Below are positions 25,908 to 33,270 of a DNA stretch of 33,573 nt, piece after piece. Source of the stretch: Lachnospiraceae bacterium C10 (lineage in GTDB: Bacteria; Bacillota; Clostridia; Lachnospirales; Lachnospiraceae); assembly GCA_900100095.1 (NCBI GenBank), contig FMTN01000031.1:1-33573 (forward strand), given 5' to 3'. The position numbers and the translations under genes are program-made. The notes under the pieces were generated by a model, which was not told the DNA's origin, ran no database searches, and saw nothing but the letters and a program-made list of their open reading frames with translations. Numbering within the stretch: the stretch's first letter is position 1; each line of letters opens with the position of its first letter.

Positions 25908-26777
25908 CTACCAGGAAATCATCTCGTATCCATCCTCTGTTACAAGGACCTGATATTCCCACTGCGCAGAAGGCATACCATCCAAAGTGTAGACCTCCCA
26001 GCCGTTTTCCTGATCCGTATAGATCTGGTTGGAGCCCATATTGATCATCGGCTCAATGGTAAAAATCATACCCGGCACCATCAGCATGTCCTCGCCACGG
26101 TTGCTCAGATATCCTACCCAAGGCTCCTCGTGGAATTCAAGGCCGACACCGTGACCACCAATCTCGCGAACCACACTGTAACCATTCTCCTCAGCGTGTG
26201 TATGAACCGCCTCTGCCATATCTCCCAAGAAGCCCCAAGGCTTCACTTCTGCCAGTCCCAGGTCACAGCATTCCTTTGTCACCTGCACCAGACGCTTTTT
26301 CTCCTCATCCACTTCACCGATCATAAACATACGGGAAGAATCAGAGAAATATCCGTTCAGAATGGTAGAGCAGTCCACATTGACAATGTCGCCCTCTTTC
26401 AGAACGACATCCTTGCTCGGGATACCATGGCACACTTGATCGTTTACAGATGTACATACACTCTTCGGGAATCCCTCATAATTCAGTGGTGCCGGAATTC
26501 CACCCATCTTTGTTGTTGTATCATACACGATCTGGTCAATCTCAAGGGTTGTCATACCCGGCTTAATCTTCTCAGCCACAGCATCCAGACAAGCCATGTT
26601 GATCTTCGCACTCTCTTTGATCTTGGCAATCTGATCCGCTGTCTTAATAATCTTATGGGACGGTACGACATGGCCGGCCAGGCGGGCCTGCTCGATCTTA
26701 CGGTCAAAGGCCTCATGACACTGCTTATACTTTTTACCGCATCCACACCAACAAGGGTCATTTCTTCCTATTTTCAT
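25908..26777 (-). CDS. map: Type I methionine aminopeptidase with N-terminal SEC-C zinc motif
   Basis: 289 residues from ATG at 26777. Removes the initiator methionine from nascent proteins. The N-terminal SEC-C motif IGRNDPCWCGCGKKYKQCHE (residues 3-22), where the usual GSG is GCG, adds an extra cysteine. The catalytic domain has metal-ligand regions VDCSTILNGYFSDSSRMF, GHGVGLEFHEEP, FTIEPMI and EYQVLVTEDG. A GTG start at 26822, directly after the upstream stop codon and with GGGGAGG seven bases before it, would add 15 mostly basic residues. Family members usually begin close to the zinc motif, so the ATG is preferred, but the GTG has the better ribosome site. Last gene of the NlpC/P60 operon. 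Confidence 0.94.
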   Translation of the reverse strand: MKIGRNDPCWCGCGKKYKQCHEAFDRKIEQARLAGHVVPSHKIIKTADQIAKIKESAKINMACLDAVAEKIKPGMTTLEIDQIVYDTTTKMGGIPAPLNYEGFPKSVCTSVNDQVCHGIPSKDVVLKEGDIVNVDCSTILNGYFSDSSRMFMIGEVDEEKKRLVQVTKECCDLGLAEVKPWGFLGDMAEAVHTHAEENGYSVVREIGGHGVGLEFHEEPWVGYLSNRGEDMLMVPGMIFTIEPMINMGSNQIYTDQENGWEVYTLDGMPSAQWEYQVLVTEDGYEMISW

Positions 26778-26822
26778 TTCAATTACACTCTTTCTTTGCT
26801 TATAACGTTTACGTTTTCTCAC

Positions 26823-27578
26823 TCAGCCGCCTCCCCACTTTCTTGCCGGGGTAAAGTCAGCCTCATGTTTCAAGGAGACATCTCCCACCTGAACACGGTT
26901 CCAGACCAGTTTGTGAATCGATACATCGTGTCCTTTTCGAAGCTGTTCATAAAAAGCGCCATCCCAGTTATAGCTCGCATAGGTACGTCCGTTTTCTTTC
27001 GCAAGCTTCATCTGGTATTTTTGCACAAGGGCCAGCTGGCCAATGGTCTTGTCAATTCTGCTGTAGGATACCGGAAGATTCTCCTTCTGTTCATCAAAAA
27101 GATCTTCCCAGAAGTCCGTTCTCCGGCGTTCCAGCTGTTCCTTTTCTTCTGTTGAGAGGACGATGCCCTCCTCCTGCGCCTTACGAAGGAGAATCCGGTC
27201 ATGAATCGCCATTTCCATCGCAATCCGTCTGGCCTCCGGCGCCACAAAGACACCGTTGGCATGTGTGTTCCAGTATTTCTTCGGACGCTTCGGATCATAG
27301 ATCCTGGCATCCTTTTCCACATTCATCTCTTCGTACACCACGTAGTAGGCCATATCCGCCAGCGTCAGATCCTCACCATCCACGGTGACCGCCACATCCT
27401 GAAGATGCGAACGGTAGACAATGGGTCTTCGTGTCGAAATACCAAGGTAGATTCCCACCAGCATGATCAGAAGAAATCCTGCCAACAGGAGCATCTTGAT
27501 CAAAGATCCTTTCAGATTCTTCCATCCCCGCCTAAGTCTTTTTTGAACGTTACTGCGCTTTTTCCTTTGAACATCCAT
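26823..27578 (-). CDS. Membrane-anchored protein with SurA_N-like helical region, function unknown
   Basis: 251 residues. A very basic cytoplasmic N-terminus (1-27), one membrane segment (about 28-49), then an extracytoplasmic region. VTVDGEDLTLADMAYYVVYEE and the helical stretch up to about residue 180 resemble the N-terminal chaperone region of SurA/PrsA-type foldases, but no parvulin domain follows. The C-terminus ends in KWGGG. Start codon directly follows the upstream stop (TAAATG), with GGTGATC complementary to the 16S 3' end. Between a cell-wall hydrolase and map it may assist folding at the envelope; this is inference. Confidence 0.65.
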   Translation of the reverse strand: MDVQRKKRSNVQKRLRRGWKNLKGSLIKMLLLAGFLLIMLVGIYLGISTRRPIVYRSHLQDVAVTVDGEDLTLADMAYYVVYEEMNVEKDARIYDPKRPKKYWNTHANGVFVAPEARRIAMEMAIHDRILLRKAQEEGIVLSTEEKEQLERRRTDFWEDLFDEQKENLPVSYSRIDKTIGQLALVQKYQMKLAKENGRTYASYNWDGAFYEQLRKGHDVSIHKLVWNRVQVGDVSLKHEADFTPARKWGGG

Positions 27579-28829
27579 TTAGATCACCCGTCGGATCGCC
27601 AGAACCTGTCCATGATTCCATGTTCGATTACATGTGATTCCGGCTCTTGAACTCTGTGCCTCCACAATGATTCCGCCACCGGCATAGATTGCCACATGGC
27701 CCTGATAGCATACAATGTCACCCGGCTGAATATTATTCGCACTAACGGCACTTCCGACACTTCTAAGCGCCGCCGAATTACGGGAGCCCGATAAGTCGAT
27801 TCCAAAATGCCGGTAGACCTGTACCACAAATCCAGAACAATCACAACCGTTCGTCAGAGAGTTACCACCCCAGACATAGCGGTTACCCACAAACTGTCTT
27901 GCGTAGGCGACAACAGCACCTCCACTGACATCGGTTGACGGTGACGGATCTGCATCCTGCTGGTACGGATTACCGCCTCCACCATTGTCACTTCCGCCAT
28001 TGCTGTTACCGTTGCTATTGCCATTACTGTTGCCGCGGTTACGGTTTCTTCTGCGTTCTGCAGCCCGTGCCGCCTCTTCGTTCCGACGTCTGCGCTCCGC
28101 TTCCAGTCGAGCAGCTTCCGCTGCAGCCTTTCTCCTTGCCTCCAGTCTTGCCTTTCGAACCTGACCTTCCAGGTTTGCAATCTGTCCCTTTTTCGACTGA
28201 ATCAGACTTTTCAGATTGCCCTTCTTCGCAGCAAGGGTTCTTCGCTCCTTCTTAAGCTCTACCTGGCGATGCTCCAGATCCGCCTTCATGCCCTTGATCT
28301 CAACCTTCGTCGCCTCGTAGGAATCCAGAAGCTGACGGTCGTACTGATATACCGCGTTCATGTAGGCAACACGATTGATGAAATCCGTAATACTTCCCGA
28401 CTCCAGCAGAATCGTCAGGACACTGTTGTTATTATCATTTTCATAGAAGTAACGGATTCTTGCCTTCGTCGCTTTGTACTGCTTGCGCTCCGCCTTTTTC
28501 GCTTCCTCAAGACTTTCCTTTGTATCCTCGATATCCGCCTCGTTGCTGGCGATATCCGATTCCAGTCCCTGAATCTGCGTCATCAGATCCACAAGTTTGG
28601 TCTGAAGCTTTGCAACCTCTGTCTGCTTTTTCTTTTTCTGTCTTTGCAGAGCTTTAATGGAAGTCGCATGTGCCACCACCGGTTCATAGGCCCCCTTTGC
28701 CTGCTGCAACGGGCTGACCGGAACATTTCCTGTCGGAGTAAAAATTCCAAGGGCGGTCACAGTTGTAAGCACCATCGCCGTCAGGACTTTTCCCCTTCTT
28801 TTCATATTCTTAAAAAAGGATTGTCTCAT
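27579..28829 (-). CDS. Secreted coiled-coil NlpC/P60 peptidoglycan hydrolase
   Basis: 416 residues. Signal peptide (about 1-30, cleavage uncertain), a long coiled coil (about 55-235) rich in Lys/Glu/Arg as in PcsB/CwlO-type proteins, a low-complexity linker of Asn/Gly/Ser repeats (about 265-285), and a C-terminal NlpC/P60 domain (about 300-416). Nucleophile C331 in NGCDCSGFVVQVYRHFG, catalytic H378 in QGHVAIYAGGG. The family cleaves peptide cross-links in peptidoglycan; the coiled coil usually keeps it inactive until contact with a partner such as FtsEX. First gene of the operon with its own promoter. Confidence 0.92.
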   Translation of the reverse strand: MRQSFFKNMKRRGKVLTAMVLTTVTALGIFTPTGNVPVSPLQQAKGAYEPVVAHATSIKALQRQKKKKQTEVAKLQTKLVDLMTQIQGLESDIASNEADIEDTKESLEEAKKAERKQYKATKARIRYFYENDNNNSVLTILLESGSITDFINRVAYMNAVYQYDRQLLDSYEATKVEIKGMKADLEHRQVELKKERRTLAAKKGNLKSLIQSKKGQIANLEGQVRKARLEARRKAAAEAARLEAERRRRNEEAARAAERRRNRNRGNSNGNSNGNSNGGSDNGGGGNPYQQDADPSPSTDVSGGAVVAYARQFVGNRYVWGGNSLTNGCDCSGFVVQVYRHFGIDLSGSRNSAALRSVGSAVSANNIQPGDIVCYQGHVAIYAGGGIIVEAQSSRAGITCNRTWNHGQVLAIRRVI

Positions 28830-28866
28830 ACCTCTTCCTTTCCTGTTAAGTTACACTATCCTTTTC

Positions 28867-28895
28867 ATTTTATACAACCAATTCAGAAAACGCAA
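28867..28895 (-). promoter_or_regulatory. Sigma-A promoter of the NlpC/P60 operon
   Basis: Minus strand TTGCGT (28895-28890), a 17-base spacer, TAAAAT (28872-28867). Confidence 0.72.
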
Positions 28896-28955
28896 GGAAT
28901 ACACTTTTTGTAAATCAAGCGAGCTTGCAGATGAGACCTTGGCTCGTTGTTATAC

Positions 28956-28983
28956 AAAAAAAGGAGCCTTGTAAAAAGGCCCC
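28956..28983 (-). terminator. Intrinsic terminator of veg
   Basis: Minus strand GGGGCCTT (28983-28976), loop TTTAC, AAGGCTCC (28970-28963), then seven T. Confidence 0.92.
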
Positions 28984-29020
28984 TGTCCATATGCAATTGT
29001 ATGTCTCTAAGCGGACGGCA

Positions 29021-29260
29021 TCAGCAAAGCTTCATACGAATCTCTTTTGTAATAACATCTGTATAACTAAAAGATAACAGCTGATCCGGATGATCCTCTT
29101 CTGCCTCAACTAAAATCGTAAATACGCTTGGATAAGCATCTTTAATAATACCCGTCTGTACATCCACCTTATTACGACCACGATCTAACTGAATCATTAC
29201 CTTGCTTCCACACTGCTGCTGGATGGATGCACGAACCTTGTTGAAATCTGCCTGTTCCAT
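29021..29260 (-). CDS. veg: Veg family protein
   Basis: 79 residues, usual length for the family. VMIQLDRGRNKVDVQTGIIK followed by YPSVFTILVE and SFSYTDVITKEI is the Veg (DUF1021) pattern. In B. subtilis Veg is made in large amounts and stimulates biofilm genes; the molecular role is unclear. A consensus promoter (29321-29349) suggests strong expression here too. The ribosome site GGGAGG lies in a GGTTTAAACC palindrome (minus strand 29273-29264). Monocistronic with terminator. Confidence 0.93.
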   Translation of the reverse strand: MEQADFNKVRASIQQQCGSKVMIQLDRGRNKVDVQTGIIKDAYPSVFTILVEAEEDHPDQLLSFSYTDVITKEIRMKLC

Positions 29261-29320
29261 GGGGTTTAAACCTCCCGTACTTTATTATTTGTTTCTTCAA
29301 CGCATAATAGCATCGATGAT

Positions 29321-29349
29321 ATTTTAGCACCATCACCCAATTTTGTCAA
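29321..29349 (-). promoter_or_regulatory. Strong sigma-A promoter of veg
   Basis: Minus strand TTGACA (29349-29344), a 17-base spacer ending in TGC, TAAAAT (29326-29321). A second extended -10, TGC then TATTAT, lies about 18 bases downstream. Confidence 0.87.
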
Positions 29350-29355
29350 AGATTC

Positions 29356-29384
29356 TTGTGCATTTTGCTTAACTTGTACATAAT
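29356..29384 (+). promoter_or_regulatory. Possible promoter of the XRE regulator gene
   Basis: TTGTGC (29356-29361), a 17-base spacer, CATAAT (29379-29384). Modest match. It would leave a leader of about 135 bases that contains the 10-base palindrome ATGTATACAT (29463-29472), a possible operator. Confidence 0.4.
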
Positions 29385-29526
29385 TATTTCTACACTTTCC
29401 GCAATTTATCCCATTGCATTTTTATCAAATATCTCAATTATCCACTCAGCAATTCTTTTGGTATGTATACATCAGATTCTTTTTTCTTGTTTCAGATATT
29501 AAAATTAAAATCGAGGGGGTAACAAC

Positions 29527-30483
29527 ATGTCTGAAATAAACTACAGCTACAACAGCAATAAGGGCAATAACAACACAGGTCTCGGATCAACTCTTCGGGC
29601 ATTGCGGGACCAGCACAACATCTCGCAGGTTGATTTATGCAAAGGCATTATGTCAACCACAAAACTTTCCCGTATTGAGACCGGCAAGGATCTTCCGTCA
29701 GACCTTGAACTGTCACTTCTTATGGACCGGCTCCACGAACCCGGATATCTCCTGTCCGATTACTACGCCACCCAGTCAGCCGAAGAACGTCACTGTCAGC
29801 TTCTCCTGCGGGATGCCTGCTACTTCGACCGCTGGGAGCGAGCGGAGGAACTGCTCTGGGCCTTTGAAAATCTTCTTCCCAAATCCTCTATTCCCTCCCT
29901 GCAATACGCAAGGCTGGTAGAACTGGTCTGCCAGCGCAATCTCGGTGGCAACATTCCGCCAAAGGAATGGGTCGACTACTGTATCAAACTTCTGCACATG
30001 ACCTGTCCGGACTATCAGCCTTCCATTGATGTGACCGAATTGCATCTGACACAGCAGGAGGTTCTGCTTTTGAATGCGATTGCCGTCGGCCTTTTGGAGT
30101 GGAATATGATCCGCCAGGCAAGAATTCTTCTGCTCCAGCTTCTTTCCTTTAACCGCAGTCGCAAAGATAGCAGCGATACCTGTGCCATCACCCGTATTGT
30201 ACTGGAACATAACCTTCTTCTCTGTGAAATGAAAGGACCGTTTCACGGTCGCTCCCTTCAGGTTTGCCAAAGTCTTCTATCCCACTGCAGTACAGCCGGT
30301 GGCACCTATCTGTACTGCAAGGTTCTCCGCACAAGACAGGCCCTTTTGCTGTCCCTCGGTCAGGAGAACGCCGCCTACGAAAACGAGCAGTGCATGGCCT
30401 TTTTATACCGGCAATTGCCCCTCCACCTGAAAATTCCTTTCGTAGAGTTCAAGGCCATGCCCCTGGAAATGCTTATGTTATAG
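29527..30483 (+). CDS. XRE-type HTH regulator with helical repeat C-terminal region
   Basis: 318 residues. N-terminal helix-turn-helix (about 20-72: LRALRDQHNISQVDLCKGI, then TTKLSRIETGKDLPS), followed by about 240 helical residues of TPR-like character (for example ERAEELLWAFENLLPKSS, ARILLLQLLSFNRSR). This layout resembles Rgg/RRNPP-type peptide-responsive regulators and other XRE-TPR proteins; no cognate peptide gene is visible nearby. Ribosome site GAGGGGGT. It is divergent from veg and followed by repeat C, whose last hairpin probably terminates the message. Confidence 0.8.
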   Translation: MSEINYSYNSNKGNNNTGLGSTLRALRDQHNISQVDLCKGIMSTTKLSRIETGKDLPSDLELSLLMDRLHEPGYLLSDYYATQSAEERHCQLLLRDACYFDRWERAEELLWAFENLLPKSSIPSLQYARLVELVCQRNLGGNIPPKEWVDYCIKLLHMTCPDYQPSIDVTELHLTQQEVLLLNAIAVGLLEWNMIRQARILLLQLLSFNRSRKDSSDTCAITRIVLEHNLLLCEMKGPFHGRSLQVCQSLLSHCSTAGGTYLYCKVLRTRQALLLSLGQENAAYENEQCMAFLYRQLPLHLKIPFVEFKAMPLEMLML

Positions 30484-30501
30484 GAATTTCCCAGATGTCA
30501 C

Positions 30502-30634
30502 AGTCAAGACTCGCTCGCGAGTCTTGCGCGCCGGATTCGGGTCTGCTTCAGCAGACAAATTCCTGTCCGAATCCGTGCGCATCCTCGCGGAGCGCTTAAC
30601 TCAGTCGGAGCTTGTACCCCGACTGAGTTAAATT
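30502..30634. repeat. Modular palindromic repeat, full-length copy C (133 bp)
   Basis: Three consecutive hairpin modules: (1) CAAGACTCGC/GCGAGTCTTG (30505-30526); (2) GGATTCGG/CCGAATCC enclosing TCTGC/GCAGA (about 30528-30580); (3) TTAACTCAGTCGG (30596-30608) with CCGACTGAGTTAA (30619-30631). Ends AGTCAAGACTCGC and GAGTTAAATT are shared with copy A; module 1 is shared with copy B. No reading frame. It explains most of the 30484-30805 gap; the rest is the hpf promoter and leader. Confidence 0.8.
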
Positions 30635-30648
30635 TTCTGATTTTTTTT
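30596..30648 (+). terminator. Terminator for the XRE gene formed by the last repeat hairpin
   Basis: A perfect 13-bp stem with a 10-base loop (30596-30631) is followed by TTTTCTGATTTTTTTT. It is the only good terminator after the XRE gene. Confidence 0.65.
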
Positions 30649-30677
30649 GATTTTTCCTATTGTTTTCAGATGAAATA

Positions 30678-30686
30678 TGCTATAAT
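30678..30686 (+). promoter_or_regulatory. Extended -10 promoter of hpf
   Basis: TGC followed by TATAAT (30681-30686), a perfect extended -10. The -35 is weak. The roughly 115-base leader has a small hairpin AGTATC/GATACT (30716-30741) with a GGAAGGAGG stretch in its loop. Confidence 0.72.
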
Positions 30687-30805
30687 TTCTACATGACACA
30701 GGAGACGTTAATTTTAGTATCAAGTGGGGAAGGAGGATACTACTTTTAATCATAATTCAGACGTTTTTCCAGTGATCAAATTTAATTCATTAGGGGGTTT
30801 TCATC

Positions 30806-31339
30806 ATGAGAATCAGCATCACAGGACGTAACATTGAACTCACCGAAGGACTCAAGGCAGCAGTGGAGGATAAGCTGTCCAAGTTAGAGAAGTATTTTAC
30901 ACAGGACACATTAGCTAATGTAACATTATCTGTAGAGAAGGATCGTCAGAAGATTGAGGTAACCATTCCGGTCAAGGGACAGATTATCCGATCTGAGCAG
31001 GTCAGCAACGATATGTATGTTTCCATCGATTTAGTCGAGGAAGTAATCGAACGTCAGCTGAAGAAGTATCGTCAGAAGATCGTTACCCGTCAGCAGGACG
31101 CTGAGCGTTTCTTCCAGGAAGATTTTATCGGTGATGAGGATGACAACGACGATAACGAGATCAAGATCATCCGTTCCAAGAAATTTGGTATGAAGCCTAT
31201 GTATCCGGAAGATGCCTGCATTCAGATGGAACTGTTAGGACATAACTTCTTCGTATTCCGCAATGCTCAGACCGACGAAGTGAACGTCGTATACAAGCGT
31301 CGCGGCAGCACGTATGGATTGATCGAACCTGAATTCTAG
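30806..31339 (+). CDS. hpf: Long-form ribosome hibernation promoting factor
   Basis: 177 residues. N-terminal S30AE ribosome-binding domain (1-100: MRISITGRNIELTEGLKAAV, LANVTLSVEKDRQKIEVTIP, DLVEEVIERQLKKYRQKI), an acidic linker (about 120-133), and the C-terminal dimerisation domain (about 134-177: SKKFGMKPMYPEDACIQMEL, YKRRGSTYGLIEPEF). Long HPF joins 70S ribosomes into inactive 100S dimers in stationary phase. AGGGGG precedes the ATG. Monocistronic between promoter and terminator. Confidence 0.97.
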   Translation: MRISITGRNIELTEGLKAAVEDKLSKLEKYFTQDTLANVTLSVEKDRQKIEVTIPVKGQIIRSEQVSNDMYVSIDLVEEVIERQLKKYRQKIVTRQQDAERFFQEDFIGDEDDNDDNEIKIIRSKKFGMKPMYPEDACIQMELLGHNFFVFRNAQTDEVNVVYKRRGSTYGLIEPEF

Positions 31340-31370
31340 TTCTTCCTACCAACACAATTGCATGACACAG

Positions 31371-31400
31371 GACCTGCTCCGGACGGGAGCGGGTCTTTTT
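31371..31400 (+). terminator. Intrinsic terminator of hpf
   Basis: GACCTGCTCC (31371-31380), short loop, GGAGCGGGTC (31386-31395) with one wobble pair, then TTTTT. Confidence 0.93.
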
Positions 31401-31427
31401 CGTCTGGGAAGTCCTCCTTTTTTATAC

Positions 31428-31456
31428 TTGGTATTTTCCCCTGTTCCTCTTATAAT
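31428..31456 (+). promoter_or_regulatory. Sigma-A promoter of plsC
   Basis: TTGGTA (31428-31433), a 17-base spacer, TATAAT (31451-31456). Confidence 0.8.
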
Positions 31457-31544
31457 AGGTTGTGGTCATGGATTATTTGATTTTTGACCCGTATTATCCT
31501 TGTCCGAAGTGGCAAGGCTTTATTTTGAGAGGATTACTGTTATT

Positions 31545-32270
31545 ATGAGAACTATTATCACCGTGCTTTATCTGACTATTTTCTTAATCTGTTCCCTGCC
31601 GATCATGGGAATCATCGCACTGCTCCACCTGATCTGGCCACAGCGCAGCGATCGCATGGCGCTTCGTGTCGTACAGCACGCTTTTTTTGTTATCGAATTT
31701 CTATCCGGAGTCGACTTGACCATCACCGGACAGGAAAATGTACCACAGGACACTTCCGTCCTCTATATCGGTAACCACCTGGGATTCTTCGATATCGTCC
31801 TGACCTACAGCCGTGTTCCAGCCAACACCGGCTATATTTCCAAGCAGTCCGTTTTTAAAGTTCCGATCCTCCGGCTTTGGATGTATCGCCTGCACTGCCT
31901 TGGTCTGGATCGCTCCGACATTCGCCAGGGAATGAAGGTCATCTTAAAAGCCATCGACTATGTAAAAAACGGCACTTCCATTTTTATTTTCCCGGAGGGA
32001 ACCCGCAGTAAAACCGGTGAAGTTCTTCCGTTCAAGGCCGGAAGCTTCAAGATTGCGACCAAGTCCGGCTGCCCGATTATCCCGGTTGCCATCACAGGCA
32101 CCGATAACATTCTGGAAAATCATTTTCCGTGGATCAAAAGAGCGAAGGTTTCCATCACCTACGGCAAGCCGATTCCTACTGCGTCCCTAACATCCGAAGA
32201 GCAAAAAGCTCTTCCTCAAACGGTTCGTGACGAAATCATCCGTTTGAAAGAAGAGCAACACAACGCTTAA
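31545..32270 (+). CDS. plsC: 1-acyl-sn-glycerol-3-phosphate acyltransferase
   Basis: 241 residues from ATG at 31545; a TTG at 31500 would add 15 residues and lacks support. One N-terminal membrane segment (about 3-30). Acyltransferase motif I NHLGFFD with H78 and D83; motif III FPEGTRSKTG with E151; motif IV-like CPIIPVAITGT. Adds the second acyl chain to lysophosphatidic acid to make phosphatidic acid at the membrane. The ribosome site is weak (AGAGG, 11 bases upstream). Its stop codon overlaps that of the convergent SDR gene. Confidence 0.93.
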   Translation: MRTIITVLYLTIFLICSLPIMGIIALLHLIWPQRSDRMALRVVQHAFFVIEFLSGVDLTITGQENVPQDTSVLYIGNHLGFFDIVLTYSRVPANTGYISKQSVFKVPILRLWMYRLHCLGLDRSDIRQGMKVILKAIDYVKNGTSIFIFPEGTRSKTGEVLPFKAGSFKIATKSGCPIIPVAITGTDNILENHFPWIKRAKVSITYGKPIPTASLTSEEQKALPQTVRDEIIRLKEEQHNA

Positions 32271-33004
32271 AGATACGCTCCATCCACACCTAAGATCTGC
32301 CCTGTAACATAGGTCAGATTCATAATATTCCAGGCGGCTTCCGCCACCTCTTCTGCCCTTGCAAAACGTCCCAGCGGGATTTCTTCTGCAAGGGCTTCTT
32401 TTTCTTCCTCGGTAAAGACCCGATTCATATCCGTATCAATGCAGCCGCAGGCCAGTGCATTCACACGGATTCCGGACGGCGCCACTTCCTTCGCCAATGC
32501 CCTTGTATAGGCATTTACACCGCCTTTGGTCGCCGAATACGCCACTTCACAGGATGCTCCCACACTTCCCCACATGGAGGAAATATTAAGAATCACGCCG
32601 CTCTTTTGATGAACCATCCCCGGAAGAAATGCCTTTGTCGTATAGAACAGAGAAGACAGATTGACGTTTAAAATTCTCTGCCACTGCTCCACCGTAAGGT
32701 CTGTAATCAGACCTACCATGGAAATTCCTGCATTGTTCACCACGATATCCATGGTACCAAATGTTTCCAGTACCTTTTCCGCCATGTCATTTACCGCAGT
32801 AGCATCCGACATATCGGTTGCATACGCCAGCACCCTGACCTGGTACTTCTTCTGTAGCTCTTCTGCCAGCTCTTTCAACGTATCGATCCGCTTCTCGCAT
32901 GTCAGTGCCAGATCATATCCTTCCTTTGCAAGCTTTATCGCAATTGCCCGGCCGATTCCTCTCGATGCACCGGAAACAAAGGCCGTTTTTTTCTTATCTA
33001 CCAT
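32267..33004 (-). CDS. Short-chain dehydrogenase/reductase, FabG-like
   Basis: 245 residues from ATG at 33004 (GAGAGG upstream); a GTG at 33031 is less likely. NADP(H)-type Rossmann motif GASRGIG (12-18), NNAG (90-93), catalytic S143, Y156 and K160 in the YSATK block, and a C-terminal TGQILGVDGAYL. Closest to the 3-oxoacyl-ACP reductase group, which acts in fatty-acid elongation, but it is not in a fab cluster, so the substrate is open. A possible promoter lies at 33037-33064. Confidence 0.88.
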   Translation of the reverse strand: MVDKKKTAFVSGASRGIGRAIAIKLAKEGYDLALTCEKRIDTLKELAEELQKKYQVRVLAYATDMSDATAVNDMAEKVLETFGTMDIVVNNAGISMVGLITDLTVEQWQRILNVNLSSLFYTTKAFLPGMVHQKSGVILNISSMWGSVGASCEVAYSATKGGVNAYTRALAKEVAPSGIRVNALACGCIDTDMNRVFTEEEKEALAEEIPLGRFARAEEVAEAAWNIMNLTYVTGQILGVDGAYL

Positions 33005-33020
33005 AGTAAAACCTCTCAAT

Positions 33021-33173
33021 TCAAATTTCACTTCCTATTATATCTTCATACGAAAACCAGACAAGCTCATGTTTCGAATTCTTGCAATTGTTGACTGCTA
33101 CGAATTTCTCGATAATTTTATGGGAGAAATCGCCACGCCAGTGTGCGCCGTTCGGAATTTCAATACATAATTT
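33021..33173 (-). pseudogene. Possible C-terminal gene remnant upstream of the SDR gene
   Basis: An open frame of about 50 codons with no start codon, ending in TGA (33023-33021), 17 bases before the SDR start. The predicted peptide contains IEIPNGAHWRGDFSHKIIEK and ELVWFSYEDI, protein-like in composition (several Trp, His, Lys). An in-frame stop lies just upstream. It could be the tail of a deleted gene or chance; I do not recognise the family. Confidence 0.3.
33037..33064 (-). promoter_or_regulatory. Candidate sigma-A promoter of the SDR gene
   Basis: Minus strand TTGTCT (33064-33059), a 16-base spacer, TATAAT (33042-33037). It lies within the possible remnant frame. Confidence 0.55.
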
Positions 33174-33212
33174 TCATTTTTAATCGAGTAGGGCAAGCTT
33201 GCAGACAGGACC

Positions 33213-33255
33213 AAAAAAAACACCAGCCACAGGATTCTCTATCCCGGGCTGGCAC
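33213..33255 (-). terminator. Intrinsic terminator of the Rpn-like gene
   Basis: Minus strand GCCAGCC and GGAT pair with ATCC and GGCTGG around a small interior mismatch and loop, followed by eight T. Confidence 0.85.
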
Positions 33256-33270
33256 TCACACCAAGTCTAT

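Noticed and set aside
27947-28033. Repetitive low-complexity stretch in the NlpC/P60 gene as a mobile repeat
   Set aside because: It encodes an in-frame Asn/Gly/Ser linker between coiled coil and catalytic domain, common in this family.
30692-31372. CATGACACAGGA repeated at 30692 and 31361, either side of hpf
   Set aside because: Only 12 bases, no element ends or inverted repeats; likely coincidence.
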